This document shows positions 53,591 through 63,778 of a stretch of 64,000 nt of DNA, one piece after another. The position numbers were made by a program, and so were the translations under genes. The stretch is from Trichomonas vaginalis G3 (taxonomy: Eukaryota > Parabasalia > Trichomonadida > Trichomonadidae). The notes beneath the pieces are model-generated. The model was not told where the DNA came from and did not search any database. It saw only the letters and a program-made list of their open reading frames with translations. Location of the stretch: assembly GCF_026262505.1 (NCBI RefSeq), contig NC_067207.1, forward strand, positions 7,403,408 to 7,467,407, given 5' to 3'. How positions within the stretch are numbered: the first letter of the stretch is position 1; every line of letters begins with the position of its first letter.

Positions 53591-56401
53591 TTATTTCTTA
53601 ATTATTTTGTCATATTTGACAATTATATCCTGTCTCAAAGTATCCAAATCCGCAAACTGTGTTGCGTATCTCGAAGTGTCTTCGTCGTACGGCTTAATTA
53701 CATCAGCCCTATCCAAGAACATTTCATCAAATGAAACGCCGAGAGCTTTGTATTTTATCTGCATCAAAATTGCCAAAGCAGGATGGAAATCTCTTATTGA
53801 TATGAACAGCAACAAAGCGTTCATTGCATTTCCAGTATCCAAGAAGTGGTGGGCGGCTCTTCTCAACAAACTCTTCGACTCATTCGAAAACTCTTCCAAT
53901 TTGCAGACTTCGACAGAATCTTCCCATCTTCCGTTGTCCTGAAGATATCTTGCGGCAGAAAGATTAGCGCCAGCTAAATGCATCAATATACAGCCTTCTA
54001 TAAATCTGTGCTGTGCAAAAAGTGGAACAGCGGTTGTTATCAAAAATTCTGTCACGTTTTGTGGCAAAATTTTATCTTCGTAACCGAGAAGCAACGCCGA
54101 ACAAATGCTTGCCACTATTGTGAACTCGCTTTTGTTGGAGAGACTCTTGAAAACTTCGACAGCTCCTCTTCTATCACCCATTCTGAACTTGAACAACAAG
54201 TTGAAAATGGCAGAAATCGGAGTATCTGCAGGAGAAAACAGAGAAGATTGAATCCTCAACGCGGAAACAACTTCTTCTTTCCCTCCAAACATGGAATGCC
54301 GTGCTTGCAACCTCGGACCTCCCAAACTACGTGAAACACACTTCCAAATAATGGAATCAGTTGGAAATCCATGGTCATTAGCTATCTCAGCTATTTGAAG
54401 TGCTTCTGACCATGTTCCTGTAGTAGGATTCGTTAATAATTGCTCACCCATAAGCTCTAACCGTTGCTGGGCGGTTTTTAGCGGTTTTAAGAGGGCAGGT
54501 GAAGTGATTCTTTTTACAGATCTCCAGTCTCTTGCAATAACGAATTTCACGGCTTCGTCATTGAGCGGGGAGACGAGGACGAGTCCATTTCCTGTTACAG
54601 CGAATGAGGAAACAGAAAAAGGACAACTTTCCACTTTTTCAAGTGAAAAACCAAATTTTCCGTCTCTCGCGTGTACGTACAATCCGCTGGATGATCTCTC
54701 GAACTCTATCCTGTCTATGTCGATGAAAGGAGAGTATGTTTGCTTCGATGTACCGAAAGCAAAGTCGTAAAACATAATTACGCCGTCTGTGTCAGCAGTT
54801 ATGATGCAATCGCCTTTCCAAGCAAGACAAGTTGTCCTGGAGTTCTCCCGTGAGTTACGCAGCCTCAGAACAGGCATCTGTGCTATGCCGTTCTTGTATG
54901 TGTAGACTTGGATTTCTCCGGTAGATAATAATACGGCGAAATTGGGAGTATCGCCTTGGAAACATGTTGCTGGTATTCTGGATACTTGGACTGCAACAGC
55001 GGTGATGGATGTTTGAAGAGTCATCGGCTTTTGTTTGACATCATAAAAAATACCAAGGTCGTATTTGCCGTGGACGAAAACGCCGAGCTCCTCTGAACAT
55101 ATTAGGTCTGTGGCAGGGCCAAGGCGAGTGTGGATTGGAATAACTTGGCGCTTGGGAAGATTTATTGATCCACACTCGGTTTTTGAGTACCACAGAAGGA
55201 CATCTTTGGTAAGGAACTTGATCTTTTCAATGGATGTGCTGGATGCAAGGTAGTTCTGTGTGTATTTCCCTTCTGAAACGTCTGCGAAAATTATCTTTCC
55301 GGTTGGAGTGCCGAAAGCAAGGATTCCGTCGTAGAAATCGTAACAGGTTGGTATCTGTGGTATAATTTGAGACTGCGCGATGACGTAAGGTATATCATCT
55401 TTTATGGCAAACATAACTAAGCCATTTGATGGAGAGAACGCGATGTATCGCTCGGGAAGTGCACGGTTACATGCAGCGGATAGTGGTAAATACTTCGATT
55501 TTAAGTCAAACAGCTCTCTTTTCAATTTTATTGTTCCTGATTTTGTAAAAATGTAGTCTTCGTTACAGATATAGATACTGAGTGACGAGTCTTGACCATA
55601 AACTGTAATTTCGTTGTCATTTGTTAAAGAAGGAAGCAGTTTATGGAAAGATGATTGGGATGATTCATCGATTACAAGATTTCGGCCAGATTTGGTCGCT
55701 ATGTTAAACGTAAGTATTTTTCCTTCAAGCATAATTAATAAAATATTACTAATATGGGGATGATGTTGAATTTCTACGATTTTTTCTGATTTATCTAAAG
55801 TATGGGATTGAGATTGAGATGTTGGAGCCTGCTTGGCATTCTTTGACGTGATAATTGTAAAGGATGGACCATTAGAATATAGAATTGCAGTGAATATATC
55901 TGAACTATTAACAGCCATCCTTGTATATGTACCAGGAACATCTATCTTCCAAAGTATTCGTGAGTTTTTCGCTTGATCTTCAGCTTCATACGGCCAAAAA
56001 TCGATACTATAAATTGTATTTGGTTCTGCAAAGCCTAAAACGATTTTACGGGACCATTGAAGCTCCGATACATACTGAGCTTCAGATACTTGACGAGTGA
56101 TTCCGAGTGTAAGACCTGATTCACAATCCCATAACAAAACTCTTCCGCAATCGTCTGAAATTGCAAGATAAGGTAGCTCATAGTGGAATTTAAGGCAAGT
56201 TATGTTAGAATTTAGAATTTCAATGGATCATAAGAAAGAAATATCATTTTTAGTAGTTTTATAGAGATAAATTGTGCCTTTACCGGCTAATGCAAGTAGC
56301 CCACATGCTTCCCAGTCCATGCTCCCTGTGTTGAACACTTTACTAGGTGGACAAAGTGAAGCAAATCGTATCTTAGCTTTATTAAAAGGATTCGCTTGCA
56401 T
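53591..56401 (-). CDS. WDR11-like WD40/alpha-solenoid protein (one in-frame TGA)
   Basis: Host gene resembling WDR11, a beta-propeller plus helical-tail protein which in animals works in endosome-to-Golgi trafficking with FAM91A1 and C17orf75. The start chosen is the ATG at 56401 because the first codons already match WDR11 (SMDWEACGLLALAGKGTIYLYK, and CGRVLLWDCESG as the first blade). The longest unbroken frame begins only at 56137 (848 residues) because codon 58 is TGA (56228-56230). Other matches: TTCLAWKGDCIITADTDG for a late propeller blade, and a C-terminal helical part with FIEGCILMHLAGANLSAARYLQDNGRW. Total about 936 codons, shorter than the roughly 1,200 of animal WDR11. The TGA may be an error, a polymorphism or recent inactivation. 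Confidence 0.8.
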
Positions 56402-56508
56402 TTTTTTTATAAATTGATATCGTCAAAAATTTTAATTCTACAATGTTTTAAATATATTAATATTTAGTTGTACAGAATCAAATCACATCTACTTGAAAAA
56501 AAAAAGGT
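56402..56508. other. Short intergenic region between WDR11-like gene and Polinton F
   Basis: Upstream of the minus-strand gene there is only an AT-rich stretch (A-tract ATAAAAAAAATG on that strand) and then the Polinton F terminus after an A-run. The element lies about 110 bp from the start codon and may affect the promoter. Confidence 0.4.
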
Positions 56509-56570
56509 AGTGGGGCTTCCAGGCGCGTTGCGCCCTCTAGCCCCGAAGATGTTTAGTATAAAACCGCTTT
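56509..56570 (+). repeat. Polinton F terminus with hairpin
   Basis: AG terminus, then GGGGCT (56512-56517), GGCGC (56522-56526), GTT loop, GCGCC (56530-56534), AGCCCC (56539-56544): a two-part hairpin right at the end. GAAGATGTTTAGTATAAA follows. Compared with B and D, about 250 bp of gene-upstream sequence is absent, so the terminus sits almost on the promoter of the first gene. Confidence 0.8.
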
Positions 56571-56576
56571 TTAACT

Positions 56577-56582
56577 TCACTT
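56577..56582 (+). promoter_or_regulatory. Initiator-like element (TCACTT) before the first gene of Polinton F
   Basis: TCACTT lies four bases before the ATG at 56586 and fits the trichomonad initiator TCAYTW. It is also present at the matching place in B and D (complement AAGTGA before the 40292 and 46235 starts). Confidence 0.55.
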
Positions 56583-56585
56583 AAA

Positions 56586-59500
56586 ATGCCACGTAAGCTA
56601 CGTAAGAATATACGTAAGAGGAAGGGAGCATTGAAACATCCAATAGTAAAACTGACACCACAACAACAGTTGCAACAACAAATGCTGAATGACCCCACTA
56701 TGTTGCAACAAATGTCAAGCAACCCTATGCTTTTAAACCGAGTTATTGGTGCACAGAGTGGAGGTTTAAGAGCGGCACTTTTAGCGAAAATGGCAGGCTA
56801 TGGTGGAGCTGCAGACGGAACAGCTTATAACCCTCAAAGTCAAATGAATTTGAGTTCACTCAAAAATCAAATAACAGATGTCAAAAAGTCAAACATAGAC
56901 ATACAGAAACAAATAAGTGAAAACGAAAAGAAACTAGAATATGACAGACACACAAAGAAACTCAATGAGTTAAACGTAGAGAAAAAGAAGAAAGAAGAAC
57001 AACTGAAAGAACTAAGTACAGAGGAATATGCGAAAAAAGTGTCAGAAAAAGCAGCAGAAGTAGCAAAAATGGAACAAGATGTTATAAATTTGAAAAACCA
57101 TACTACTCAATATAAAGTACTGAAAGATGAAGAAATAAAACAAAAAGCCCTGAAGACATATATGGATAGCGATGAGTATAAAAAAGAAGTTGAAGCAAAT
57201 GTAAAGGCAGAAAAACTTTTACAGTTGCAAAACCAAACCGTACAGTATGAAAACTTAGCACAAGAAAGTAAAAATAACGACGCAGCCATGCAAAAGGCAA
57301 TGAAAAGCGCAGAATATATAAAAGCTAATAATGACTGGTTAGACGCCCAAGCCAACGCTAAAGCAGCCCAACTTATAGGGTCAATAAGGACAAAAATACA
57401 AGCGGATGAAGACAGTTCAAATGAAGCTTTAACGAATGCTGACTTTAAGAACGCCTTCGAAGCTCTTCATAGTAAGGTGAAACTAGTGAACGACTTCTCA
57501 TCTGGAAAGAAACTGAAGTCTGAAGGTTTCGACAAAGAGTTAAAAGAAGTAGCACAAAATATGACGAAAATAACAGATGCAGCAACGAGACAGGCAGTTC
57601 AAAGTGCCCATGACGCCGTTAGAACAGCTGTTGTGGAAAGTCAAGAAAAAGAGTTACAACAGACCAAAAGAGACCTAGTAAATGCTTTCTTAAGAACGAA
57701 AAGTCAGGTAGGACATTATGCTGCAGATGGAACATATGTGCCAGCTGGTGGAACTTATATACCAGCTGGTGGAACTTATATACTAGCTAGTGGAACTTAT
57801 ATACCACCAAACCCTCCAAGAGAAGCACCTGCACCAGGACTACCTAAAACATTTACATCGTCACATGGACACAGACACAGGCATGCACCAAAACCAACAC
57901 AACAACCAACAGTTCAAAATCCAGCACCACAACAACAACAACAACCAGCACAACAACCACCTCCACAACCAGCACAGCAACCAACAGTTCAAAACCCTGC
58001 ACAACAACCACCTCCACAACCAGCACAGCAACCAACAGTTCAAAACCCTGCACAACAACCACCTCCACAACCAGCACAACAACCACAAACAGAGCAAGGA
58101 CATAAAAGAAGTAGAGAACAAGGAAACCAAGATTTCTTAAAAATGCTTAAGGAAGAATATGGTTACCCAGATACTCTTGACTTTAGTGACAGATATAAAG
58201 AAGCTATTAGAAAGTTCAAGGAAGGAAATACAGACCCGAACCTATTTAGCTTTATGGTTCAGCACAAATGGATATAATTTCAAACCTGGAAAATACAAGC
58301 TCGCTAAGGGATATGATTTAATAGCATATCATCCAAATGACATGAACGAATTTACTCCGAGATATTTGGTGTCAGAGCTAAATGACAATTCAACTCTCTT
58401 CATGAAACGCGTAAAAAATAGAGACGGAACGAAAGAAGAAAGGTTTATGAGTCCGGATGACTTAGATAGGGAACTTTTTAAAAACGGTCTCGGAATATAT
58501 GAAATGCCAGCAGATGAGGTACAAGAAACTCAACAGGAAGAAGTTCAGATACAACCAGACATGGAAGAAATAGTTCAGCAACAACAGCTAGAAGAGCCTG
58601 AAGGAAACGAACAAGTCCCTCCTTTGGAAACTAACCTCACAGAACTAGATGAAGATTTGGAACAGCCGAAAAATCTTGACCCTCAACAAGAGTATGAGGT
58701 GAATATGGAATCTTTCCAAGAGTCTAAAAAAAATTCGGCTGACATAGTAGAAGAATATCGAAAAATGTTTGCCGACATACAAAAGACTCCAACATCAGAT
58801 GAAAATATTCAGCATAGAATGGAAGTACTGAAAGATAATGTACGCAAATACAACAATCCTTTTTACTTACGACCATATAACGTTCAATCTTTGGCTGAAC
58901 TCGGTGAAAATAAAAGGTTAAATTTCAACAAAACATATAGAAATGAAACATTGTTTAAAGTTCATTCAGAACCTAACCAATATGGAAACAAACCTACTTT
59001 TGTTTCTGCAGACTATGGAACTACAATGAGATGGGGTCATAAAGCTAATCCGGATAGGTGGTTCATAAACTTACAACCACAATTCCAAGAAGTTGTAGAC
59101 GCAATGGAAGTGAATGGTGAACCAGATATAGCTGGTATTTTCAGCGCGGCTTTAATGCCATTGAAAGATATGAAAGATGCAGATATTTTGAACCAGTATG
59201 AAATGAACATGGCTGATGGAAATATAACACCTGACGTTCTAAAACATTTATCTCAAAGAACTACACAGAACCATAGAGATGGTATATTTGGTGAAGAGTT
59301 TAGAAAGACAGTTAGGGAGAGAGAAGGAAGAGAACCTATTGTACATGACCTTGCAAACGAAAGTTTACAAAATGTCATAAAAACTTACTTTGCAGACAAT
59401 GAACCGAGAAGGGATGAATATTTAAGAAAACTCAAATGGACAGTACCAAATGAAATGTTAGTATTGAAAAACATGTTCCTTGACAAAATAAAACCAACTA

Positions 59501-60015
59501 CAGAAATAAATGACGAAAGACTGAAACATTGGGTAAAAGCTTTCCCATTCACAAAAGATATTATTGGTAACATGGAAAGAAAACCAGAATGGCTACAAAA
59601 ACATATATTTGGAAACGAGCTTATTCCATATGGACAAGCTCTGTTTGAAGAGCTTGAACCGGAAACTCAGGAAAGAGTCATGCAAACAATACGCGAAGAC
59701 TCAAATACAAACTATGACAAAATCTTTCTAGGATATAGGTTACCTGAGATGGGCGACCAGAGCCCAAAGGCAAAAAGGACATGGGAAATTTACAACATAC
59801 TAGGTGAACATGAGGCAAAGATGCAACAACTTGAAGCAGAGGGCAAGTTACCAAAAGCGACACCAAAGAAGAAGAGAAGAGTAGAACAAAGTGAAAGTAG
59901 TGAAGAAGTAACTTCATCTAGTGAAAGTAGTGGCAATGAAGGAAAAAGAAGAGTTAAAAACTCAGTCAGGAAGAAAGTAAAGCTTGGTCCGAGTGGGTTC
60001 TATTATGACATATAA
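56586..60015 (+). pseudogene. Large coiled-coil/Pro-Gln-rich structural protein gene (Polinton F)
   Basis: Starts MPRKLRKNIRKRKGALKH. Layout: strongly basic N-terminus (first 20 residues), Gln-rich patch, Gly/Ala-rich patch (GGLRAALLAKMAGYGGAADG), about 250 residues of Lys/Glu/Ala coiled-coil, an Ala/Gly/Tyr stretch with AGGTYIPAGGTYI repeats, a Pro-Gln repeat region (about 57895-58090), a globular region, and an acidic/Ser-rich then basic tail. Size, coiled-coil content and place directly before the capsid gene suggest an internal virion or scaffold-type protein; no sequence family was recognised. About one break in this copy. Copies in B and D have different Pro-Gln repeat numbers. Confidence 0.8.
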
Positions 60016-60047
60016 ATCCAACTATTCTATATTTTTACCCATATGAA

Positions 60048-61655
60048 ATGTACGCCGCTCAGAATATAACGCCAACAGTTTTGGATGCCATGAATGGAAA
60101 TGTTTCCGAATGGTATAACGAATGCGACAATGCCATTAGAAGGTCAGAAATAGTTCCTGGAACTTACGAATATACAACTGCTGTTTCTTATGGAAACGTA
60201 GGTGAGTTTGGAGAAGGTTCTTCAACAACAGTAGATATTGCTTGCGACAGGTTTCATATTATTTCTATTGACAACTCTTTCTTATACGTGGAACAAGACA
60301 TTGAAATAAAACCTTCTGCCAAGTTGTCTGAAAAGAAAGGTTGCAATGGAATTTTCTATGTCGGATACCAATATGCTCCAGAAGTTTTCATGGGATATAA
60401 GATATATTCTAACTCTGACTTAGTTCAAACAGTAACATGGGCAAACTATGAATGGTTCGCTTTAAGAAACTCAGTACAACCACAAGCTAGAGAACAAACA
60501 GACCAGTATGCAACTATTGAGAAAATAAGAAGACTTGACCCTAACGTTCCAGGAGTTTATGTTAACCTTTCTGGTTCAGATGGAACTGCTGCCACTAAAG
60601 TAAAACTGAAACTTAGAGTTCCTTTGTCATCTTTCCTCATCTTCAGGTTTTTAAGATACTTGCCAAACTGGGCAGGAAAAATTTCTATCGAACTTACTCC
60701 AAGCAAAAATAACTTAGTCATTGCACCAACACAAGACCCATTCACTCTTACAGACGTAAAGGGAACAAATAAAACGTCATTCGCCGAATTTTGCAAAGAC
60801 AAAGTTGACTTAGACTTTGGTTTCTCAAACCTCAACACTGAAGTAAACTATTATTTCAATGCTGCTGGAGATGCTTGGGACCCAGTTAAGTTCACATGCG
60901 AAAAATTTGAATGCAAGAGAATAGAAAGCAGACTTGCAGTCTATATGTTGGACCCAGATATTTCAAATGCTTTAGCTGCCAAATATATTGCAGTTCCACT
61001 TATGTTCCCTATACACCAAATATCTGTCAAAGACTTTGCAGGTGAAGTTGGAAACCAAAGTGCTGACCCAGGTGCAAGAACAGATATTGCCTTAACAACT
61101 GCAATGAAACATGCAGATACTATGTTTGTTCTTTTCAGACGAACTATAAATGACTATTCTTGTTTCTACAACCCTGGTATTAAATATCATATAAACATAG
61201 ATGGCAAATATTATCCAAGAGAAGAATATTCTACAGTTGAGGATATGAGGTCATACAACTTGACATTAGATGCTATGAACTTTAACAACAACTTCACAAC
61301 AACCATTAACCCTGAAATGCAAAGTTCTATTATGCCATATGTGAAAGTATGGACCCATACAGGAGGTCAAAAAACTCAATATACAAATGGAGACCGTTCA
61401 AACTTTTGGCTTGGCATTCCATTTGCTGACTCAGAAGACTTTATGGGTGGTATTTCAACTGTTGGTACAGTTCAAATACAATATACTGGTGACAGAGACG
61501 GTCCAGATGAATTGAAAGCAAAGAAGTTTACAAAACCAATAGCACTTTTCACGGAAGATGCTCTTTTGAAAATTCGTTCGATGAAACCTGCTGGGGCTCC
61601 TCAGATTGGCATAACGACAGCTTCCATCGAGCAGATTTTGGCAGCAGGTCAGTAA
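60048..61655 (+). CDS. Polinton major capsid protein (535 residues, whole)
   Basis: Unbroken frame starting MYAAQNITPTVLDAMNG. The length and the alternating hydrophobic/aromatic strand pattern fit the double jelly-roll major capsid protein expected in Polintons, and the assignment agrees with the structural gene order. Notable segments: GYQYAPEVFMGYKIYSNSD (about residues 105-125), KLKLRVPLSSFLIFRFLRYL (about 185-205), FVLFRRTINDYSCFYNPG (about 360-380), and a C-terminus ending SIEQILAAGQ. It starts 32 bp after the previous gene and its end overlaps the convergent 139-residue gene by about 107 bp. Copies in B and D are broken; that of A is more diverged. The capsid role is inferred from family knowledge rather than from a search. 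Confidence 0.75.
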   Translation: MYAAQNITPTVLDAMNGNVSEWYNECDNAIRRSEIVPGTYEYTTAVSYGNVGEFGEGSSTTVDIACDRFHIISIDNSFLYVEQDIEIKPSAKLSEKKGCNGIFYVGYQYAPEVFMGYKIYSNSDLVQTVTWANYEWFALRNSVQPQAREQTDQYATIEKIRRLDPNVPGVYVNLSGSDGTAATKVKLKLRVPLSSFLIFRFLRYLPNWAGKISIELTPSKNNLVIAPTQDPFTLTDVKGTNKTSFAEFCKDKVDLDFGFSNLNTEVNYYFNAAGDAWDPVKFTCEKFECKRIESRLAVYMLDPDISNALAAKYIAVPLMFPIHQISVKDFAGEVGNQSADPGARTDIALTTAMKHADTMFVLFRRTINDYSCFYNPGIKYHINIDGKYYPREEYSTVEDMRSYNLTLDAMNFNNNFTTTINPEMQSSIMPYVKVWTHTGGQKTQYTNGDRSNFWLGIPFADSEDFMGGISTVGTVQIQYTGDRDGPDELKAKKFTKPIALFTEDALLKIRSMKPAGAPQIGITTASIEQILAAGQ

Positions 61656-61968
61656 GTTGTTCTTGAACTGACTTCTCTCCGTCAAATATTGACAGTACGC
61701 CAGTTTTGACATAATATTGTATTATAAACTTTCCTTTAGAAATATCTGTAAGTTTTGAAGTTATATTTTTGTCTGCTTCAAGAACTTTCACCATTTCAGT
61801 TATACCAACTTTCTTTGCTTTATGAAAATATTTAGGTTCAGCAAAGACTGCTATTCTATAACATTTTCCATTGTTTGTGTAAAGAACTATTCTGTCAATG
61901 TATTTGTATTGTTTGTGTGTGTAAACTTTGTTTTGCTTCAATTCGAAGAGATATCTGAATACGTCCAT
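61549..61968 (-). CDS. 139-residue protein, convergent with the capsid gene (Polinton F)
   Basis: Unbroken minus-strand frame starting MDVFRYLFELKQNKVYTHKQ. It looks like a small alpha/beta protein with a basic middle (YRIAVFAEPKYFHKAKKVG), and its C-terminal third overlaps the capsid gene antisense. The overlap and orientation are repeated in Polinton D. Family not recognised. The start is 19 bp from the start of the divergent gene at 61988. Confidence 0.55.
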   Translation of the reverse strand: MDVFRYLFELKQNKVYTHKQYKYIDRIVLYTNNGKCYRIAVFAEPKYFHKAKKVGITEMVKVLEADKNITSKLTDISKGKFIIQYYVKTGVLSIFDGEKSVQEQLTDLLPKSARWKLSLCQSEEPQQVSSNEFSKEHLP

Positions 61969-61987
61969 CTTTTTATTCTAAGTAAAA
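61969..61987. promoter_or_regulatory. 19-bp divergent start-to-start spacer
   Basis: Only 19 bp (AT-rich, TTTTTATTCTAAGTAAA) separate the start codons of the minus-strand 139-residue gene and the plus-strand gene. Any two promoters must overlap the neighbouring coding sequences. The same arrangement occurs in Polinton D (22 bp). Confidence 0.5.
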
Positions 61988-62568
61988 TGTCATTTCCGAA
62001 AAATAGAAGTGTAAGTGTTTCAAAAGGTTTAATGGCGGTGGCAGATGTGAAGTTAAATTCACCAACTCAAACAAACAGTCAAAGTGTTGTTGTCAATGTC
62101 AAAGACAGAGATGTTGAAGTGGGGAAACCATACGAAGACGAAGATGGTATAACAATAGTTCCTGTAAAAGAACAACCAACATATCCTGAAGTTAGCAGAG
62201 ACTTAAGTTCTGTTGCAGATATTCGAAACGACTACCAACAACTGAAAGACAAACTTAAAACTCAGGAGAAGATTTGTCAAGCTTTAAGTATAATGTTAAA
62301 CTTGGTCGAACACAACCCTGTAAAAGTGAACTCATATGTCATTGCACCTCATGAAGTTTTGAAAGAACTATTGAAACTTTTGACAGAGGCAGACGATATA
62401 AACATCAAAGAAATAGAACCCGACATTAGTTGCTGTGGTGTTTCATATAATGTCATTGACAAGATATACGTTATGAAAGGAGGTGAAACGTTGAACTTAA
62501 AATATAGTTTCCCAGACGTTATAAAAATATTTGACGACCACAACATTTCATTAAAATTTATTTGCTAA
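61988..62568 (+). CDS. 193-residue protein of Polinton F (unknown)
   Basis: The start at 61988 (MSFPKNRSVSVSKGLMAVAD) is preferred over an upstream in-frame ATG at 61822, which would read through the divergent gene; Polinton D has the same start. Features: a Ser/Lys N-terminus, an acidic segment DRDVEVGKPYEDEDGITIVPV, a predicted helix around RNDYQQLKDKLKTQEKI, and a compact C-terminal domain with CCGVSYNVIDKIYVMKGGE. Four bases separate its stop from the next ATG, so the pair may be co-expressed. Function unknown. Confidence 0.6.
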
Positions 62569-62572
62569 GTAA

Positions 62573-63379
62573 ATGGCAGAAGACATAATGGTTTATACTA
62601 TTACGACTAAAAACCCTGAGTCATATAATTCTATAACAACAAACTTACAAAGTCCTCAAGGACGATATTGTAAACTAACCTTAAACACAATGACGACTAA
62701 AGCCTGTTTTGCTCTTTTGACACCAGAAGACTTTATTGTTGTGAATGGTAAAAAATACTCCTTTGAAGATACTTACTCAGATATACCACCAACAGGTTTT
62801 GTTGACTTATTTAATACTTTAAGGACGGGTGTAACATGTGCTGCAACTAGAGCAGGTTTCATTATGTTTGGATGTCCGACTGAGTTTACTATAAACGATA
62901 TGAGTTATAATACAAAACTTATATCTGGTTTTTACTACCAACAGTTTCCTATAACAGGAAAAGGTGTCATACAAGGAATGTCTGTTCCATTGACTTTAAG
63001 CACACCAATCTTATATATTGTTTCAAACTTAGGTTCAAAGTGTTATTCGAATGTCGACAGAAACTATTATGACCAAAAGATACTTATGCGTATAAACAAT
63101 ACTTTCTCTGCTGGTTTGCCTATTGTTCATTCGAATGCAGAGTTTTCAGCTTTAGTAAACTCAAACACTTTAGCAAACATAAACTTAACCTTAGTTGACG
63201 CAAACTTTGTTCCTGTAAAACTTTTATGTCCTATGTATTTGTCAATGACGGCAGAAAGTTTCGAATTGGAAGATGCAACTGGTGAAAGTATTGTATTACA
63301 AGAACAACTTCAACAACAAATAGCTCAAGAACAACAAATGCAACAAATGGAACAAATGGAACAACAAGCTCAAGAATAA
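62573..63379 (+). CDS. Probable minor capsid (penton-like) protein of Polinton F, 268 residues
   Basis: Unbroken frame starting MAEDIMVYTITTKNPESYNS. Residues 1-225 have the strand-rich, Thr/Asn/Phe-rich pattern of a single jelly-roll protein (LKLTLNTMTTKACFALL, FIMFGCPTEF, PVKLLCPMYLSMTAESFEL). The last 30 residues are a Gln-rich tail (EQQMQQMEQMEQQAQE). Polintons encode a minor capsid protein of about this size near the major one, hence the call; it is an inference. The preceding gene ends 4 bp upstream. Confidence 0.55.
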   Translation: MAEDIMVYTITTKNPESYNSITTNLQSPQGRYCKLTLNTMTTKACFALLTPEDFIVVNGKKYSFEDTYSDIPPTGFVDLFNTLRTGVTCAATRAGFIMFGCPTEFTINDMSYNTKLISGFYYQQFPITGKGVIQGMSVPLTLSTPILYIVSNLGSKCYSNVDRNYYDQKILMRINNTFSAGLPIVHSNAEFSALVNSNTLANINLTLVDANFVPVKLLCPMYLSMTAESFELEDATGESIVLQEQLQQQIAQEQQMQQMEQMEQQAQE

Positions 63380-63410
63380 AAAAATATTTTTTTTTTATTT
63401 TTATAAAAAA

Positions 63411-63778
63411 ATGTACAGAATAGATGTTTCAGATTTTTATGACTTCCAAGCATTCAGAAATATGTGTCCATTTCGAGACTATAACAAAGCAGTCGAGAAT
63501 TTGAAACGTTTAGTCATTTATGTTGACTCTGCCCCAGAATGTTATGTCATGAAAGAATGGGATGTTGTCTTTAACAAACCAAGAGCAACAATAGTGTCTG
63601 AACAAGAATGTAGACAGAAACTTAAGAAAATAAAAGTTGTACAAGTTGGAAGGAAGATGTTAGATGCTTGGGATATCTTATTGTCAAAGTTAGAAGATTT
63701 TTCAGTTCGAGGTATAAAGTTCTATACACCATCTCCAAACTTCTATTCTATCTTCACTGGATATAAATACGAACAAGT
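63411..63778 (+). CDS. Last Polinton F gene in the window, running into surface-protein sequence
   Basis: Starts MYRIDVSDFYDFQAFRNMCP after an A/T-rich spacer (63380-63410). About 122 residues are element-type (a Lys-rich helix-turn part and SPNFYSIFTGYKYEQV), after which the same frame passes without a stop into the surface-protein segment at 63779. No family was recognised for the element part. The fused frame ends at 63998. Confidence 0.5.

Larger units (their letters stand above)
56509..63778 (+). mobile_element. Polinton/Maverick F, structural-gene half, best preserved
   Basis: Begins AGTGGGGCTTCCAGGC at 56509. Genes in order: large coiled-coil protein, major capsid protein, a convergent 139-residue gene, a divergent partner gene, a probable minor capsid gene, and a last small gene. 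Only about one break was noticed in all of these, so this half looks almost whole. Polymerase, integrase, ATPase and protease genes are not in the window. At 63778 the element stops without a terminus and surface-protein sequence follows. Confidence 0.85.

Noticed and set aside
53607-55253. Several 60-118-residue plus-strand frames
   Set aside because: Antisense shadows of the WDR11-like gene, which has the recognisable protein on the minus strand.
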